The translations under genes were made by a program, and so were the position numbers. This document shows, in pieces, positions 11,311-20,686 of a stretch of 64,000 bases of DNA (the first letter of the stretch is position 1; each line of letters opens with the position of its first letter). The stretch covers positions 62,001 through 126,000 of the forward strand of contig NZ_CP005190.1 in the NCBI RefSeq assembly GCF_001563285.1. Reading direction: 5' to 3'. The stretch is from Sphingobium sp. MI1205. GTDB taxonomy: Bacteria; Pseudomonadota; Alphaproteobacteria; Sphingomonadales; Sphingomonadaceae. The notes beneath the pieces were generated by a model. The model did not search any database, had not been told where the DNA came from, and saw only the letters and a list, made by a program, of their open reading frames with translations.

Positions 11311-13053
11311 TTATCCGGGCAGCTTGAACACCCAGAGCGCGCCGCCCTGGTTGATGTCCTTGAAGCTCTTGGCGACTTCGCCGCCCCACAGCGGCACCGC
11401 GCCGCCCCAGCCGGACATCACCGCCACATATTGCTCGCCATCCTGTTCCCAGGTGACGGGGCTGCCCACCACGCCCGAGCCGGTCTGGAACTTCCACAAT
11501 TCCTGGCCGGTCTTCGCGTCGAAGGCCTTGAGATACCCCTCCGGCGTGCCGGTGAAGACCAGGTTGCCCGCCGTCGAGAGCACGCCGCCCCAGAGCGGCG
11601 CCTTGTTCTTATATTCCCAGACGATCTTGCCGGTCTTCGGGTCCATGGCGCGCAGCGCGCCGATATGATCCTCCGCAATGGGCTTGATGGTGAAGCCCGC
11701 GCCCAGATAGGCCGCCCCCTTCTTGTAGGCGATCGGCTCGTTCCAGATGTCCATGCCCCAGTCGTTGGACGGAATGTAGAAAAGGCCGGTGTCCTGGCTG
11801 TAGGCCATGGGCATCCAGTTCTTTCCCCCCAGGAAGCTGGGGCTGGCGAAGACCGACGATCCCTTGGCCGTCTCGCCCGGCGCGCCGGGGCGGTTGGCGT
11901 CGTTGTAATTGGGCCGGCCGTTCTTGTCGAAGCCGTTGGCCCAGGTCGTCTGCATGACGAACTTGCTGGCGCTGATGAACTTGCCGTTGGTGCGGTCCAG
12001 CACGAAGAAATAGCCGTTGCGGTCGGCCTTCGCGCCCAGCTTCATCGGCTTGCCGTTGACGGTGGCGTCGAAGGGGATGAATTCGTTGACGCCGTCGAAG
12101 TCCCAGCCGTCATGCGGGGTCGTCTGGTAATGCCATTTGATGACGCCGGTGTCGGGATCGATGGCGAGGGTCGAACTGGTGTAGAGATTGTCGCCCTTGC
12201 GCAAATGGCTGTTCCAGGGCGCGGGGTTGCCGGTGCCGAAGAACAGCAGGTCGGTTTCCGGGTCATAGGTGCCGCCCAGCCAGGTCGCGCCGCCGCCGGT
12301 CTTCCACAGGTCGCCGGTCCAGCTTGCGTTGGTCTTGCCGGTGAGGCCGTTGTCCTTGCCGTTGAGGGTGCCCATGTGCCCCTCGATCGTCGGGCGGCGC
12401 CAGACCAGCTCGCCGGTGTTGACGTCGCGCGCTTCCACCGCGCCGACGATGCCGAATTCGCCGCCCGAATTGCCGTAGATCACCTTGCCCTTCACCACCA
12501 TCGGCGCGGCGGTGGCCGAATAGCCGGCCTGATAATCCGCGATCTGCTTGTTCCAGATGACCTTGCCGGTGTGGCGATTGAGCGCGACCATGTGCGCGTC
12601 CAGCGTGGCGAAGATGATCTTGTCGCCATGGATGGCCGCGCCGCGGTTCACCACGTCGCAGCAGGGCATGATCCCTTCGGGCAGGCGGGCGTCATATTGC
12701 CACTTCTCCTCCCCGGTGCGGGCGTCGAAGGCGAACAGGCGCGAATAGCTGCCGGTGACGTAGATGGTGCCGTCATAGACGATGGGCTGCGCTTCCTGCC
12801 CGCGCTGCTTTTCCCCGCCGAGCGAGGAGGAGAAGGCGGGAACCAGCTTCGCGACGTTGGAGGCGTTGATCGCCTTCAACGGGCTGAAGCGCTGCGCCTT
12901 GGGTCCCATGCCGTATGTCAGGACGTCGCCGGGCGTCGCCGCGTCGTTCATCAGGTCCGCATCGGTCGGCCCTTCGGCCAGCAACGGCGCGGCGGTGGCC
13001 GCCATGCCCAGGATCGCGGCGCCGGACAGGGCTCGCGTCAAACGTCCTTTCAT
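11311..13053 (-). CDS. PQQ-dependent alcohol dehydrogenase, predicted lanthanide-dependent type
   Basis: This periplasmic quinoprotein oxidises alcohols to aldehydes with PQQ and a metal. The 580-aa precursor starts with a signal peptide ([20 protein letters not shown] to LLAEG). It carries the eight-bladed propeller with tryptophan-docking segments ([27 protein letters not shown]) and the vicinal disulfide C131-C132 in [10 protein letters not shown]. Metal ligands are E199, N281 and the catalytic D318. Two residues on, D320 (GWDFDGVNE) is the extra acidic residue found in lanthanide-dependent XoxF and PedH/ExaF enzymes; calcium enzymes have Ala, Ser or Thr there. No cytochrome domain is fused, so the separate cytochrome c at 14041-14466 is the likely acceptor. 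Confidence 0.93.
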   Translation of the reverse strand: MKGRLTRALSGAAILGMAATAAPLLAEGPTDADLMNDAATPGDVLTYGMGPKAQRFSPLKAINASNVAKLVPAFSSSLGGEKQRGQEAQPIVYDGTIYVTGSYSRLFAFDARTGEEKWQYDARLPEGIMPCCDVVNRGAAIHGDKIIFATLDAHMVALNRHTGKVIWNKQIADYQAGYSATAAPMVVKGKVIYGNSGGEFGIVGAVEARDVNTGELVWRRPTIEGHMGTLNGKDNGLTGKTNASWTGDLWKTGGGATWLGGTYDPETDLLFFGTGNPAPWNSHLRKGDNLYTSSTLAIDPDTGVIKWHYQTTPHDGWDFDGVNEFIPFDATVNGKPMKLGAKADRNGYFFVLDRTNGKFISASKFVMQTTWANGFDKNGRPNYNDANRPGAPGETAKGSSVFASPSFLGGKNWMPMAYSQDTGLFYIPSNDWGMDIWNEPIAYKKGAAYLGAGFTIKPIAEDHIGALRAMDPKTGKIVWEYKNKAPLWGGVLSTAGNLVFTGTPEGYLKAFDAKTGQELWKFQTGSGVVGSPVTWEQDGEQYVAVMSGWGGAVPLWGGEVAKSFKDINQGGALWVFKLPG

Positions 13054-13136
13054 TCCATCCTCCCTCTGTTGAAAGGGCGTGATTGGCGCCCCCACCCTTT
13101 GAAGATTATTGCACCCATGCTGCGCAGCAATTGGAC

Positions 13137-13185
13137 CTTGGGTCGGGCGCGTCCCTCCCTCCCCCGCGGGAGGGGGAATGGTCAT
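13137..13185. repeat. REP-like GC hairpin
   Basis: An inverted repeat of CCCTCC-type and GGGAGG-type arms (CTCCCCCGCGGGAG core followed by GGGGAATGG) lies between the XoxJ-like gene and the dehydrogenase gene. The same arm family recurs at 22154-22302. It may modulate transcript stability within the operon. Confidence 0.55.
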
Positions 13186-14036
13186 CCGGCCGCGAGCGCA
13201 GGGGTCCACTCGACGCCATAGGTTGCGAACAGCGCCTTCATCTCGCCGCTTGCGGCCATGGCGGAGACGATCTCCTCCACCGCATCGCCCAATGTGCGGC
13301 TGTTTTCCCTGACCGCCATGCCGATGTCCCAGCCGGGCGAGGTGAAGGCGGGCAAAGGCCCCTTGCGCACCGTCAGCGACCCGCCCCGGTGCAGCCCTTC
13401 CTCGATCTGGGCGCGGCTGGCGAGCACGGCGTCCGCCTTGCCCGCCGCCACGGCCGCGACGGCTTCGGCGCCGCTGGGATAATGCGCCACGTCCTTCGCC
13501 AATATGCCGCCGAAGGAGCCGATCAGGTAGAAGTCGGGAATGGAGTCGAGTTCGGCCGCCAGCCTGTGCCCGCGCCATCCGGTGGGCGGCGCCTCCAGGT
13601 CGATGGCGTTGCGCATGCCGGCGAAGCGGAAGCTCTCGCGATAATAGGGCGCGACGATCGCCACCTGGTCGTTGCGGGCGGCGAAGGTCCGGTCGAAGGG
13701 AACGTGCAGCATCAGGTCGCCCGGCGCGAAGCCCAGCAGGCCGCCCTTCCACACGCCATGGCGCAGGTCGTCGTCCACGCTTTCGTCCGCGACAAGCTGT
13801 GCGACGTCGGCGCGCACGCCCAGCTTCCGGGCGATGGCGCCGGCCAGGTCGACGTCCAGCCCGGCGAGCTTGCCGCCTTCCTCCCACGACCAGGGGCGGT
13901 TGTCCTTGTAGACCACCACCCGCAGCACGCCCAGTTCCCTGACCTTGCCCAGCGGCGCCGCCTGGGTCGTCCCCGGCAGCAGCCCCAGCGCCAGTGCCGC
14001 GCCCGCGCCGCCCAGCAGGCTTCGCCGGTCGATCAT
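13182..14036 (-). CDS. Quinoprotein-associated periplasmic binding protein (XoxJ/MxaJ-like)
   Basis: The 284-aa protein has a twin-Arg-like or Sec signal ([20 protein letters not shown]) and the fold of family 3 solute-binding proteins. Recognisable parts are [34 protein letters not shown] and the C-terminal [20 protein letters not shown]. Members encoded beside PQQ dehydrogenases are thought to help activate the dehydrogenase or its cytochrome rather than to import solute. It starts 4 bases after the cytochrome gene stop and precedes the dehydrogenase gene, giving the order cytochrome-J-dehydrogenase on one strand. Confidence 0.88.
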   Translation of the reverse strand: MIDRRSLLGGAGAALALGLLPGTTQAAPLGKVRELGVLRVVVYKDNRPWSWEEGGKLAGLDVDLAGAIARKLGVRADVAQLVADESVDDDLRHGVWKGGLLGFAPGDLMLHVPFDRTFAARNDQVAIVAPYYRESFRFAGMRNAIDLEAPPTGWRGHRLAAELDSIPDFYLIGSFGGILAKDVAHYPSGAEAVAAVAAGKADAVLASRAQIEEGLHRGGSLTVRKGPLPAFTSPGWDIGMAVRENSRTLGDAVEEIVSAMAASGEMKALFATYGVEWTPALAAG

Positions 14037-14040
14037 GCCC

Positions 14041-14466
14041 TCAGCCCTGGAACTTGGTTTCTAGCCAGGCGCGGATCGCCCAGCCGGCCTTCTGGCCCAG
14101 CACGTCGCCGAAGGGCGGCATATAGACCTTTCCATCATGGCTGGAGCCGTGGCGGAAGCGCTCCACGAACCACTGGTCGCCCGATTCGCCCTGTTCCAGA
14201 TAGCGCAGGTCGGGCGCGATGCCGCCGCTTTCCGCGTCCAGCCCGTGGCAGCGGGCGCAATTCTGGCCATAGGCGGACTGGCCGATCTCTATGGCCTTGG
14301 CATTGCCGCTATAGGGGTTCTTCGCCAGCCATTCCTCGCCGATGTCCGGCAGGGCGGAGGTGTCGACCGCCTGCGGCGTCACATTGCCGTGCGCCATCAG
14401 GCCGGTTGCCGTGGTCGCGCCCAATATGGCCATGGCGCCCAGCAGCGAGATGCGTCCCAGATTCAT
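14041..14466 (-). CDS. Periplasmic cytochrome c (XoxG/PedF-like electron acceptor)
   Basis: The 141-aa precursor has a signal peptide (MNLGRISLLGAMAILGATTA) and one heme site C70-A-R-C-H74, with a likely distal Met in VYMPPFG (M116). It is the first gene of the dehydrogenase operon and should carry electrons from the quinoprotein to an oxidase. GAGGAT precedes the chosen ATG; a GTG five codons upstream is an alternative. Only one heme is seen. Confidence 0.9.
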   Translation of the reverse strand: MNLGRISLLGAMAILGATTATGLMAHGNVTPQAVDTSALPDIGEEWLAKNPYSGNAKAIEIGQSAYGQNCARCHGLDAESGGIAPDLRYLEQGESGDQWFVERFRHGSSHDGKVYMPPFGDVLGQKAGWAIRAWLETKFQG

Positions 14467-14516
14467 GCTCGAAATCCTCACCCGATATGATTGGGGCGAG
14501 TGTAGGGCAGCGGGCT

Positions 14517-14544
14517 TTGACGCCCTATTGGCCGTTGGTACAAT
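14517..14544 (+). promoter_or_regulatory. candidate sigma-70-type promoter for the beta-propeller gene
   Basis: TTGACG (14517-14522) and TACAAT (14539-14544) are spaced by 16 bases, about 60 bases before the GTG start at 14607. A TATAAT at 14565-14570 is also present but lacks a well-placed -35 box. The 140-base gap also serves the divergent cytochrome operon. Confidence 0.4.
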
Positions 14545-14606
14545 CCCGGTCGAGGGGCGCGCGCTATAATCATGCGCAGGAACAGGCTGCAGGTTGGGAG
14601 AGGATT

Positions 14607-15578
14607 GTGAAGCGCATCTTTCTGGCGGGGTTGATGCTGGCTCCCGTGATCGCCCAGGCGGCGAGCGCGCAGGCGGAGACGCTCTATGTCTCCAACGAGC
14701 GGGGCAACAGCGTCAGCGTGATCGATGCGGCCAGCGCGAAGGTGGTGGCGACCTGGGCCGTGGGCGGCCGCCCTCGCGGGATCACCGCGTCGAAGGACGG
14801 GAAATATATCTATCTCTGCGCGTCGACCGACCATGCCGTGCAGGTGATCGAGCGCGCCACGGGAAAGGTCGTGGCGGAACTGCCGTCCGGCGAGGATCCG
14901 GAGCAGTTCTTCCTCTCGCGCGATGGCGGGACGCTGTTCGTCGCCAATGAGGACGATGCCGCGCTGACCGCCATCGACCTTGCGAACCGGACCGTCGCCT
15001 TTCAGGTCGGCGTCGGCGGCGAGCCTGAAGGCGTGGCGCAAAGTCCCGACGGCCGGTGGGTCGCGGTGACTTCGGAGGAGGAGAATGTCGTCAACTGGGT
15101 GGACGTGGCGAAGCGGGAGATGGTCGACGCGACGCCCGTGGACCTGCGCCCGCGGCACGTGGAGTTCACCGGCGACGGCGCGCAGCTGTGGGTCGCGGCG
15201 GAGGTGGGCGGGACGGTGCAGATCGTCGATGCTGCCTCCCGCAAGGTGGTGGAGACGCTGCATTTCGCCATTCCGGGCGTGGCGGACCATCGCATATTGC
15301 CCTGCGGCATCCGCTTCACGCCCGACGGCAGGACGGCGGTGGTGGCGCTGGGGCGGGCGGACCATGTCGCGCTGGTGGACGTGGCGAGCCGCAAGGTGCG
15401 CGCCTATGTGCCGGTGGGCAGGCGGGTATGGCATGTCGCCGTCAGCGGCGACGGGGCGCGGGCCTATGCGGCCAATGGCCTTTCGGACAATGTGAGCGTG
15501 ATCGATCTGGCCAAGGGCGAGGTCACGGGAACGATCCCGGTGGGCGCGGCGCCGTGGGGGATCGTGGCGGTTCGGTGA
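14607..15578 (+). CDS. PQQ-dependent catabolism-associated YVTN beta-propeller protein
   Basis: The 323-aa protein has a signal peptide (MKRIFLAGLMLAPVIAQAAS) and about seven propeller repeats of the type TLYVSNERGNSVSVIDAASA and AYAANGLSDNVSVIDLA. This family recurs beside PQQ alcohol dehydrogenase genes. It is periplasmic and its precise job is unknown. The start is GTG with GGGAGAGGA upstream; longer frames lack a site. It is divergent from the cytochrome operon and shares its promoter region. Confidence 0.92.
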   Translation: MKRIFLAGLMLAPVIAQAASAQAETLYVSNERGNSVSVIDAASAKVVATWAVGGRPRGITASKDGKYIYLCASTDHAVQVIERATGKVVAELPSGEDPEQFFLSRDGGTLFVANEDDAALTAIDLANRTVAFQVGVGGEPEGVAQSPDGRWVAVTSEEENVVNWVDVAKREMVDATPVDLRPRHVEFTGDGAQLWVAAEVGGTVQIVDAASRKVVETLHFAIPGVADHRILPCGIRFTPDGRTAVVALGRADHVALVDVASRKVRAYVPVGRRVWHVAVSGDGARAYAANGLSDNVSVIDLAKGEVTGTIPVGAAPWGIVAVR

Positions 15579-15880
15579 GAGGCGACGGCGCCGGGATGCG
15601 GGGATAGATTCGGAAGGGTCTGGAACTGGTCAGTTGCGGTCATCAGTTTTCCGTCACCCCGGATCAAGTCCGGGGTGACGAATAGGGGGAGCGGTGACGA
15701 ATAGGGGAATGGCCGCTCCCCCCCCAGAGCGGTCAGTGCGTCCGGTCGATCATGGGTCGGGCCGACGCTCCCCCTCCTCCTTCCAAGGGAGGAGGCCCTA
15801 AGTCCAATTTCCGCTGCGGCCCAAGCGTTTCACTCTCTCTTCTGCCGGGGGCATTGACCGGCACAAAGAGGGAGGATGTT
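15579..15880. other. intergenic region with hairpins
   Basis: This 302-base gap holds no gene. It contains the REP-like hairpin at 15652-15680, a direct repeat of GTGACGAATAGGGG just after it, and a second hairpin (CCTCCTCC and GGAGGAGG arms, about 15774-15796) before the porin gene. Confidence 0.6.
15652..15680. repeat. REP-like inverted repeat, CGTCACCCCGGA family
   Basis: Perfect 12-bp arms CGTCACCCCGGA and TCCGGGGTGACG flank a 5-base loop TCAAG. The core recurs inverted at 22196-22214. It sits 73 bases past the beta-propeller stop and may act as a terminator or transcript-stabilising element. Confidence 0.75.
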
Positions 15881-17272
15881 ATGAAAAGGACGCTGCTCCT
15901 CGCGAGCGCGGCCATGGGGCTGCTTTGCGCGACTGCCACGCCGGCCATGGCCGGGACCACCGCCGACCTGCTGAAGCGGCTGCATGAAAAGGGTATCCTC
16001 TCTGACGAGGAATATCAGGAACTGCTGAAGAATGAGAGCGCGGAGGCGGCCGCCGCGCCGGCCGCGCCGCCGGTGACGCCGGACGCGTCGGGCGGCGGGC
16101 GGACCGTCCGCATGACCGACAGCGGCGTCGGCTTCGAAATGGGCGACATCACGCTCAAATTCTCCGGATCGGTCAACGGCTTCTACGTCCATGACGATGG
16201 CGAGGCGCCCAGCGCCACCAACAGCGTGGTCGGCGGCGTGGCGACGGTGGGCGGCAACAGTTCCGCCATCCGCAACGGCCTGCTGCCCGGATTCCTGAAG
16301 GTGGAGGTCATGACCAACCAGGGCGGATGGGATGTGGGCGCGCATTTCGGCATGTATCCCGGCATCAATTCGGTCAACTATGCGGCGGGCGGCGGCGCGA
16401 ACAGCCCCGGCAATCCGCGCGGGCTGCAGACGGCGGGCATCGATTTCCGCCAGACCTACCTGACCTTCGGCCGGCCCGGTTTCGGCGAGGTGAAGATCGG
16501 CCGCGACATCGGCCTGTTCGCCTCCGAGCAGATATTGAACGACATCACCCTGCTGTCGTCGGGCACGCCGGCGGGCAATGTCGCGCCGTCCAACACCACG
16601 CTGGGGCGGATCGGCGTCGGCTATATCTACACCGATTTCCAGCCGCAGATCACCTATACCACGCCCAGCTTCAGCGGCTTCACGGCCAGCATCGGCATTT
16701 TCGAGCCGCTGTCGTCGCTGACCGGACCGGCGGAGTCGAACAAGGAGCCGGGCTTCCAGGGCAAGCTGGTCTATGACGGCAAGCTGGGCGGCGTGGCCAC
16801 CCGCCTGTGGGCGGCGGGCATCCGGCAGAAGCATGACGTGATCGCCGGGCCGGACTATACCGGCTGGGGCTGGGACGCGGGCGCGAAGGTGACGGTGGGT
16901 CCGCTGACGCTGGTCGGCACCTATTATGACGCGTCGGGCCTCGGCACGACGGCGCTCAACCTGTTCGACACCGATGGCCTGGGCAACAAGCGCGACAGCC
17001 ATGGATTCTATCTGCAAGGGCTGGCGAGCTTCGGGAAATTCTCTGTCGGGGGCAGCTATGGCGAGAGCAATCTCGACTATGCCAATGCCGCCGACGCGCT
17101 GGCGAACCCGACGCTGGTGGACAAGAATTCCAGTTGGGTCGGGCAGGTCCGCTATGGCCTGACGAGCTGGGTCACGCTGCTCGGCGAATATGTCCACACC
17201 AAGTCGGAAGCGCATAACGGCAACCAGGCGAGTTCCGACGCCATCGCGGCGGGGGCCATCCTGTTCTTCTGA
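15881..17272 (+). CDS. Outer membrane porin
   Basis: The 463-aa precursor has a signal peptide (MKRTLLLASAAMGLLCATAT to AMAG). A short helical segment follows (ADLLKRLHEKGILSDEEYQE), then a Gly-rich beta-barrel with alternating hydrophobic residues that ends in Phe (AAGAILFF). GGGAGG precedes the ATG. The gene lies between PQQ-system genes and may admit alcohols or other small solutes, which is inference from position. A strong terminator follows the stop. Confidence 0.87.
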   Translation: MKRTLLLASAAMGLLCATATPAMAGTTADLLKRLHEKGILSDEEYQELLKNESAEAAAAPAAPPVTPDASGGGRTVRMTDSGVGFEMGDITLKFSGSVNGFYVHDDGEAPSATNSVVGGVATVGGNSSAIRNGLLPGFLKVEVMTNQGGWDVGAHFGMYPGINSVNYAAGGGANSPGNPRGLQTAGIDFRQTYLTFGRPGFGEVKIGRDIGLFASEQILNDITLLSSGTPAGNVAPSNTTLGRIGVGYIYTDFQPQITYTTPSFSGFTASIGIFEPLSSLTGPAESNKEPGFQGKLVYDGKLGGVATRLWAAGIRQKHDVIAGPDYTGWGWDAGAKVTVGPLTLVGTYYDASGLGTTALNLFDTDGLGNKRDSHGFYLQGLASFGKFSVGGSYGESNLDYANAADALANPTLVDKNSSWVGQVRYGLTSWVTLLGEYVHTKSEAHNGNQASSDAIAAGAILFF

Positions 17273-17301
17273 TCCCGACCGAAGGAACAATGTCACGGGG
17301 C

Positions 17302-17339
17302 GGGGCCGCATCCTAACAGGGGTGCGGCCCCATTTTTTT
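17302..17339 (+). terminator. rho-independent terminator after the porin gene
   Basis: Arms GGGGCCGCA (17302-17310) and TGCGGCCCC (17323-17331) enclose a 12-base loop and are followed by seven T residues (17333-17339). It separates the porin from the TonB receptor gene. Confidence 0.9.
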
Positions 17340-17392
17340 CATGGCTGGACAATGGCCTGGCCGTCGAGGAACAAAGAAGAAGAGGCGCAGGG

Positions 17393-19699
17393 ATGAGGAA
17401 GGGCATGTGGCTGGCCGGCACGGCGTTGGCGATTCTGGCGGGGCAGGCATCCGTCCAGAGCGCATGGGCGGACAATGCCGACGCCGTCGAGGCGGAGCGG
17501 CAGCCGATCGTCGTCACCGCGCCCGGCGGCGCGATCGACGCGGACGATGCGCTGCGCCTGACCGGCGCGGACATCGGTCGCGCGGGGACGCCCGACCTGC
17601 TGGGCGCGCTCACCCGGTCCATCGCCGGCGTCACCCTGCAGGACGCGCAGGGCAATCCGTGGCAGCCCAATCTGGTCTATCGCGGCTTCACCGCCTCGCC
17701 GCTTCAGGGGCAGGCGCAGGGGCTGGCGGTCTATCTCGACGGGGCGCGCTTCAACCAGCCCTTTGGCGACACGGTCGCCTTCGACCTGTTGCCGGAGGCG
17801 GCGATCCGCAGCGTCACCCTGTTCGACAGCAGCGCCGTCTATGGCCTGAACGCGCTGGGCGGGGCGATGGTGATCGACACCAAGACCGGGACCAGTGATC
17901 CGGGGTTGGAGGCAAGCCTGACCGGCGGCCGCTTCGGTTCGCGGGAGGCGAGCGTGGCGGGCGGCCTCCGGAAGGGCGATTTCAGCGCCTTCGGCGCGTT
18001 CCAGTACAGCCATGAGGATGGCTGGCGCGACCATTCGCCCTCCACGCTCTACAATGGCTATGCCGATCTGGGTTTCGACACGGCGACGGGCGGGCTGCAT
18101 CTGAAGTGGATCGGCGCCGACACGGACCTGACCGGCAATGGCGTCGCGCCGGTCGAACTGCTGGCGGCGGACCGGCGCGCGGTCTTCACCTGGCCGGACA
18201 ATACCAGGGCGCGCTATGGCCGGGTCAGCCTGCATCCCTGGGTCGCGCTGGGGGAGGGGACGCGGATCGAGGGCACGCTCTATGCCCAGCAGTTGAAGCT
18301 GCGCACGGTGAACGGCGACGCCGCCGACATAGAGGGGTGCGAGGACGGGCTGCTCTGCCTGGAGACCGTCGAGGGGGCGGACGAGGCGTTGCTGACCGAT
18401 GCCGACGGCCGCGCGATCGCCGATGTGCTGGGCGGCGAGGGCTATGGCGTGCTCAATCGGGGAAGGCTCGACAGCCGGGCGATGGGCGCGCTGGTCCAGA
18501 TCATCGACGAGCGGCCGTTAATGGGCGGGCGCAATCACCTTGCCGTCGGCTTGAGCCATGACACGAGCCGCAGCCTTTTCGGCGCGGCGACCGAACTGGG
18601 CGCGCTGACGGAGGATCGCGGCGTGGAGGGGCTGGGGCCGGCCATCGTCCAGGCGGACGGCGCGATCGGGCCGGTGGGCCTGGTCGCCCATGCCAGCTAT
18701 TGGGGGCTGTTCGCGCAGGACCGGCTGCCGCTGACCGACCGGCTGTCGGCGGAAATCGGGCTGCGCTACAATCATGTCTCCATCGCGATGCGCGACCGGA
18801 TCGGCACGGCGCTGAACGGCGATCATCGGTTCAGGCGGCTGAACCCCGGCCTGGAGTTCGACTATCGGCTGTCGCAGGGGCTGAACCTGCGGGTCGGCTA
18901 TGCGCAGAGCAATCGCGCCCCGACGCCCGCCGAACTGTCCTGCGCCGACGAAAATGCGCCGTGCAGCCTCGCCAATTTCTTCATCGCCGATCCGCCGTTG
19001 AAGCAGGTCGTCGCCAAAAGCTGGGAAGCGGGCGCGGGCGGACAGGGCCGATGGGGCGGGTTCCGGCTGGAATGGCTGTTGTCCGCCTATCGCACGCGCA
19101 ACCGCGACGACATTCAGTTTGTCGCGTCCGACATCCGGGGGCGCGCCTGGTTCCGCAATATCGGCGCGACCCGGCGGCAGGGCGTGGAATTCACCCTGAA
19201 GGCGATGCGCGGCGGCCTTTCCGGGGCGTTCAGCTATGCCTTCACCGATGCGACCTACCGGCACGATTTGGCGCTTTCCAGCCCCGCCAATCCGGCGGCG
19301 GACGAGGACGGCGTGATCCTTGTCCGGCCGGGGGACAGGCTGCCCGGCATTCCGCGCCACAGCGCGACGCTGTCGCTGGACTATGCCGGGCGCGGCTGGT
19401 CGGTCGGCGGCGACCTGATAGCGCGGACGGGGCAATATCTGGTGGGCGACGAGGGCAATGACCAGCCGCGGCTGAAGGGCTATGCGCTGGTCAACTTGCG
19501 CGCCGGGATCGACATCGTGCCGGGGGTGACGCTGTTCGGCGAGTTGCGCAACGCGCTGGACCGCAGATATGCGACCTTCGGCACGTTCACCGACGTCGGG
19601 GAGGTGGAGATGGCGCAGGCGCCGGACGCTTCCGATCCCCGCGCCTATGGACCGGGCGCGCCGCGCCGCTGGTATGCGGGGGTGAAGGCGCGGTTCTAG
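17393..19699 (+). CDS. TonB-dependent receptor in the quinoprotein locus
   Basis: The 768-aa outer membrane receptor has a signal peptide (MRKGMWLAGTALAILAGQAS). A TonB-box-like PIVVTAPGG, a plug domain (GVTLQDAQGNPWQPNLVYRG, AVYGLNALGGAMVIDTKTG) and a 22-strand barrel follow, ending in YAGVKARF. The ligand is unknown. Because it lies among PQQ-dehydrogenase accessory genes next to a dehydrogenase with the lanthanide signature, uptake of a lanthanide chelate (as for LutH-type receptors) or of PQQ is a testable idea. It has its own transcription start, since a terminator precedes it. Confidence 0.93.
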   Translation: MRKGMWLAGTALAILAGQASVQSAWADNADAVEAERQPIVVTAPGGAIDADDALRLTGADIGRAGTPDLLGALTRSIAGVTLQDAQGNPWQPNLVYRGFTASPLQGQAQGLAVYLDGARFNQPFGDTVAFDLLPEAAIRSVTLFDSSAVYGLNALGGAMVIDTKTGTSDPGLEASLTGGRFGSREASVAGGLRKGDFSAFGAFQYSHEDGWRDHSPSTLYNGYADLGFDTATGGLHLKWIGADTDLTGNGVAPVELLAADRRAVFTWPDNTRARYGRVSLHPWVALGEGTRIEGTLYAQQLKLRTVNGDAADIEGCEDGLLCLETVEGADEALLTDADGRAIADVLGGEGYGVLNRGRLDSRAMGALVQIIDERPLMGGRNHLAVGLSHDTSRSLFGAATELGALTEDRGVEGLGPAIVQADGAIGPVGLVAHASYWGLFAQDRLPLTDRLSAEIGLRYNHVSIAMRDRIGTALNGDHRFRRLNPGLEFDYRLSQGLNLRVGYAQSNRAPTPAELSCADENAPCSLANFFIADPPLKQVVAKSWEAGAGGQGRWGGFRLEWLLSAYRTRNRDDIQFVASDIRGRAWFRNIGATRRQGVEFTLKAMRGGLSGAFSYAFTDATYRHDLALSSPANPAADEDGVILVRPGDRLPGIPRHSATLSLDYAGRGWSVGGDLIARTGQYLVGDEGNDQPRLKGYALVNLRAGIDIVPGVTLFGELRNALDRRYATFGTFTDVGEVEMAQAPDASDPRAYGPGAPRRWYAGVKARF

Positions 19700-19738
19700 G
19701 ACGGATCGACATTCAGCCCTGACGGCCTGCAAATGGTG

Positions 19739-20686
19739 CTAGTCGGGGCGGTCGATGCGGGGCAGAAGCCGCGCCTCCAGCCCCGGATAGAGGTGCGAGA
19801 CGCTACGCTGCACTTCATAACGCGCCGCCGCCATGGTCGCGAAGCGCGGCGGGATCGGCAGTTCGCCCGCCTCCACCATGTCGAGGCCCGATTGCACCGC
19901 CTGCGTCAGCGCATCCTCCAGCCAGTCGATCCAGTCGCGGGTCTGGGCGATGGCGGCCCGGCCGCCCGGATCGAACGGGCCGTGACCGGGGACCAGGCCG
20001 CCATGCGGTTCCTGCGCCAGCCGGTCGAGACTGGCGCGCCAGCCGGGGAGGTCGGCGGTCGGCGTGCTGGGCGCGCGGTCGTGGAAGACGAGGTCGCCGC
20101 CGATCAGCAGGCCGCTGCGTTCGTCCAGCAGCGCCAGGTCCGCGCCGCTATGGCCCGAAAGCGCCAGCAGCCGCAGCCCGCGCCCGCCGAACTCCTCCCG
20201 TCCGGCGGTGATCGGCCGGCCCGGCAGGACCAGTTCGGTGCCGCGCATCCAGTCGTTCAGCAGCCGGTACATGGCGTCCGAATAGCCGCGCCCCTCCCGC
20301 GCCAGCGCTTCGATCGTGCCGGGCAGGGCGGCGACGATTTGGGGATCGAAGGCGGCGATGCCCATGCCGTGATCGGGATGCAGATGGGTCACATAGACGC
20401 GGACCACCGGCTGGCCGGTCAGTCCCTCCGCCACCTTGCGCAACGCCTGTCCATAGGCGAGAGACGGGCCGCAGTCGCACAGCACCGTGCCGGTGGGCGT
20501 GGCGATGATGGCGATATTGGCGATGGCGCCGCCATTGGCCGGCCCTATGGGCGCGTCCGCGCCGTGGATCATCCAGATGCCGTCCGCGACCGCGATGGGG
20601 GCAATCGCATAGCTGCCCCGCGCCTGTGCGGGCAGGGCGGCCAGCGCCATGCTCCCCGCGATCAGCCTGCGCCGGGTCAGCATCAT
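19739..20686 (-). CDS. Quinoprotein relay system zinc metallo-hydrolase (MBL fold)
   Basis: The 315-aa protein has a signal peptide (MLTRRRLIAGSMALAALPAQ) and the metallo-beta-lactamase motif THLHPDHGMG. The other zinc-binding parts are ALSGHSGADLALLDE and LVPGHGPFDPGG. Members of this family co-occur with SoxYZ-like carriers and PQQ dehydrogenases. Its chemistry in this setting is not established. Its start overlaps the end of the SoxYZ-like gene by 4 bases, so the two are coupled. Confidence 0.88.
   Translation of the reverse strand: MMLTRRRLIAGSMALAALPAQARGSYAIAPIAVADGIWMIHGADAPIGPANGGAIANIAIIATPTGTVLCDCGPSLAYGQALRKVAEGLTGQPVVRVYVTHLHPDHGMGIAAFDPQIVAALPGTIEALAREGRGYSDAMYRLLNDWMRGTELVLPGRPITAGREEFGGRGLRLLALSGHSGADLALLDERSGLLIGGDLVFHDRAPSTPTADLPGWRASLDRLAQEPHGGLVPGHGPFDPGGRAAIAQTRDWIDWLEDALTQAVQSGLDMVEAGELPIPPRFATMAAARYEVQRSVSHLYPGLEARLLPRIDRPD

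Noticed and set aside
11158..13221. A 687-residue plus-strand frame opposite the PQQ dehydrogenase
   Set aside because: Shadow frame; the minus-strand dehydrogenase has a signal peptide, disulfide and catalytic Asp.
14565..14570. TATAAT as the main promoter of the beta-propeller gene
   Set aside because: No -35 element at correct spacing; the TTGACG/TACAAT pair upstream is better.
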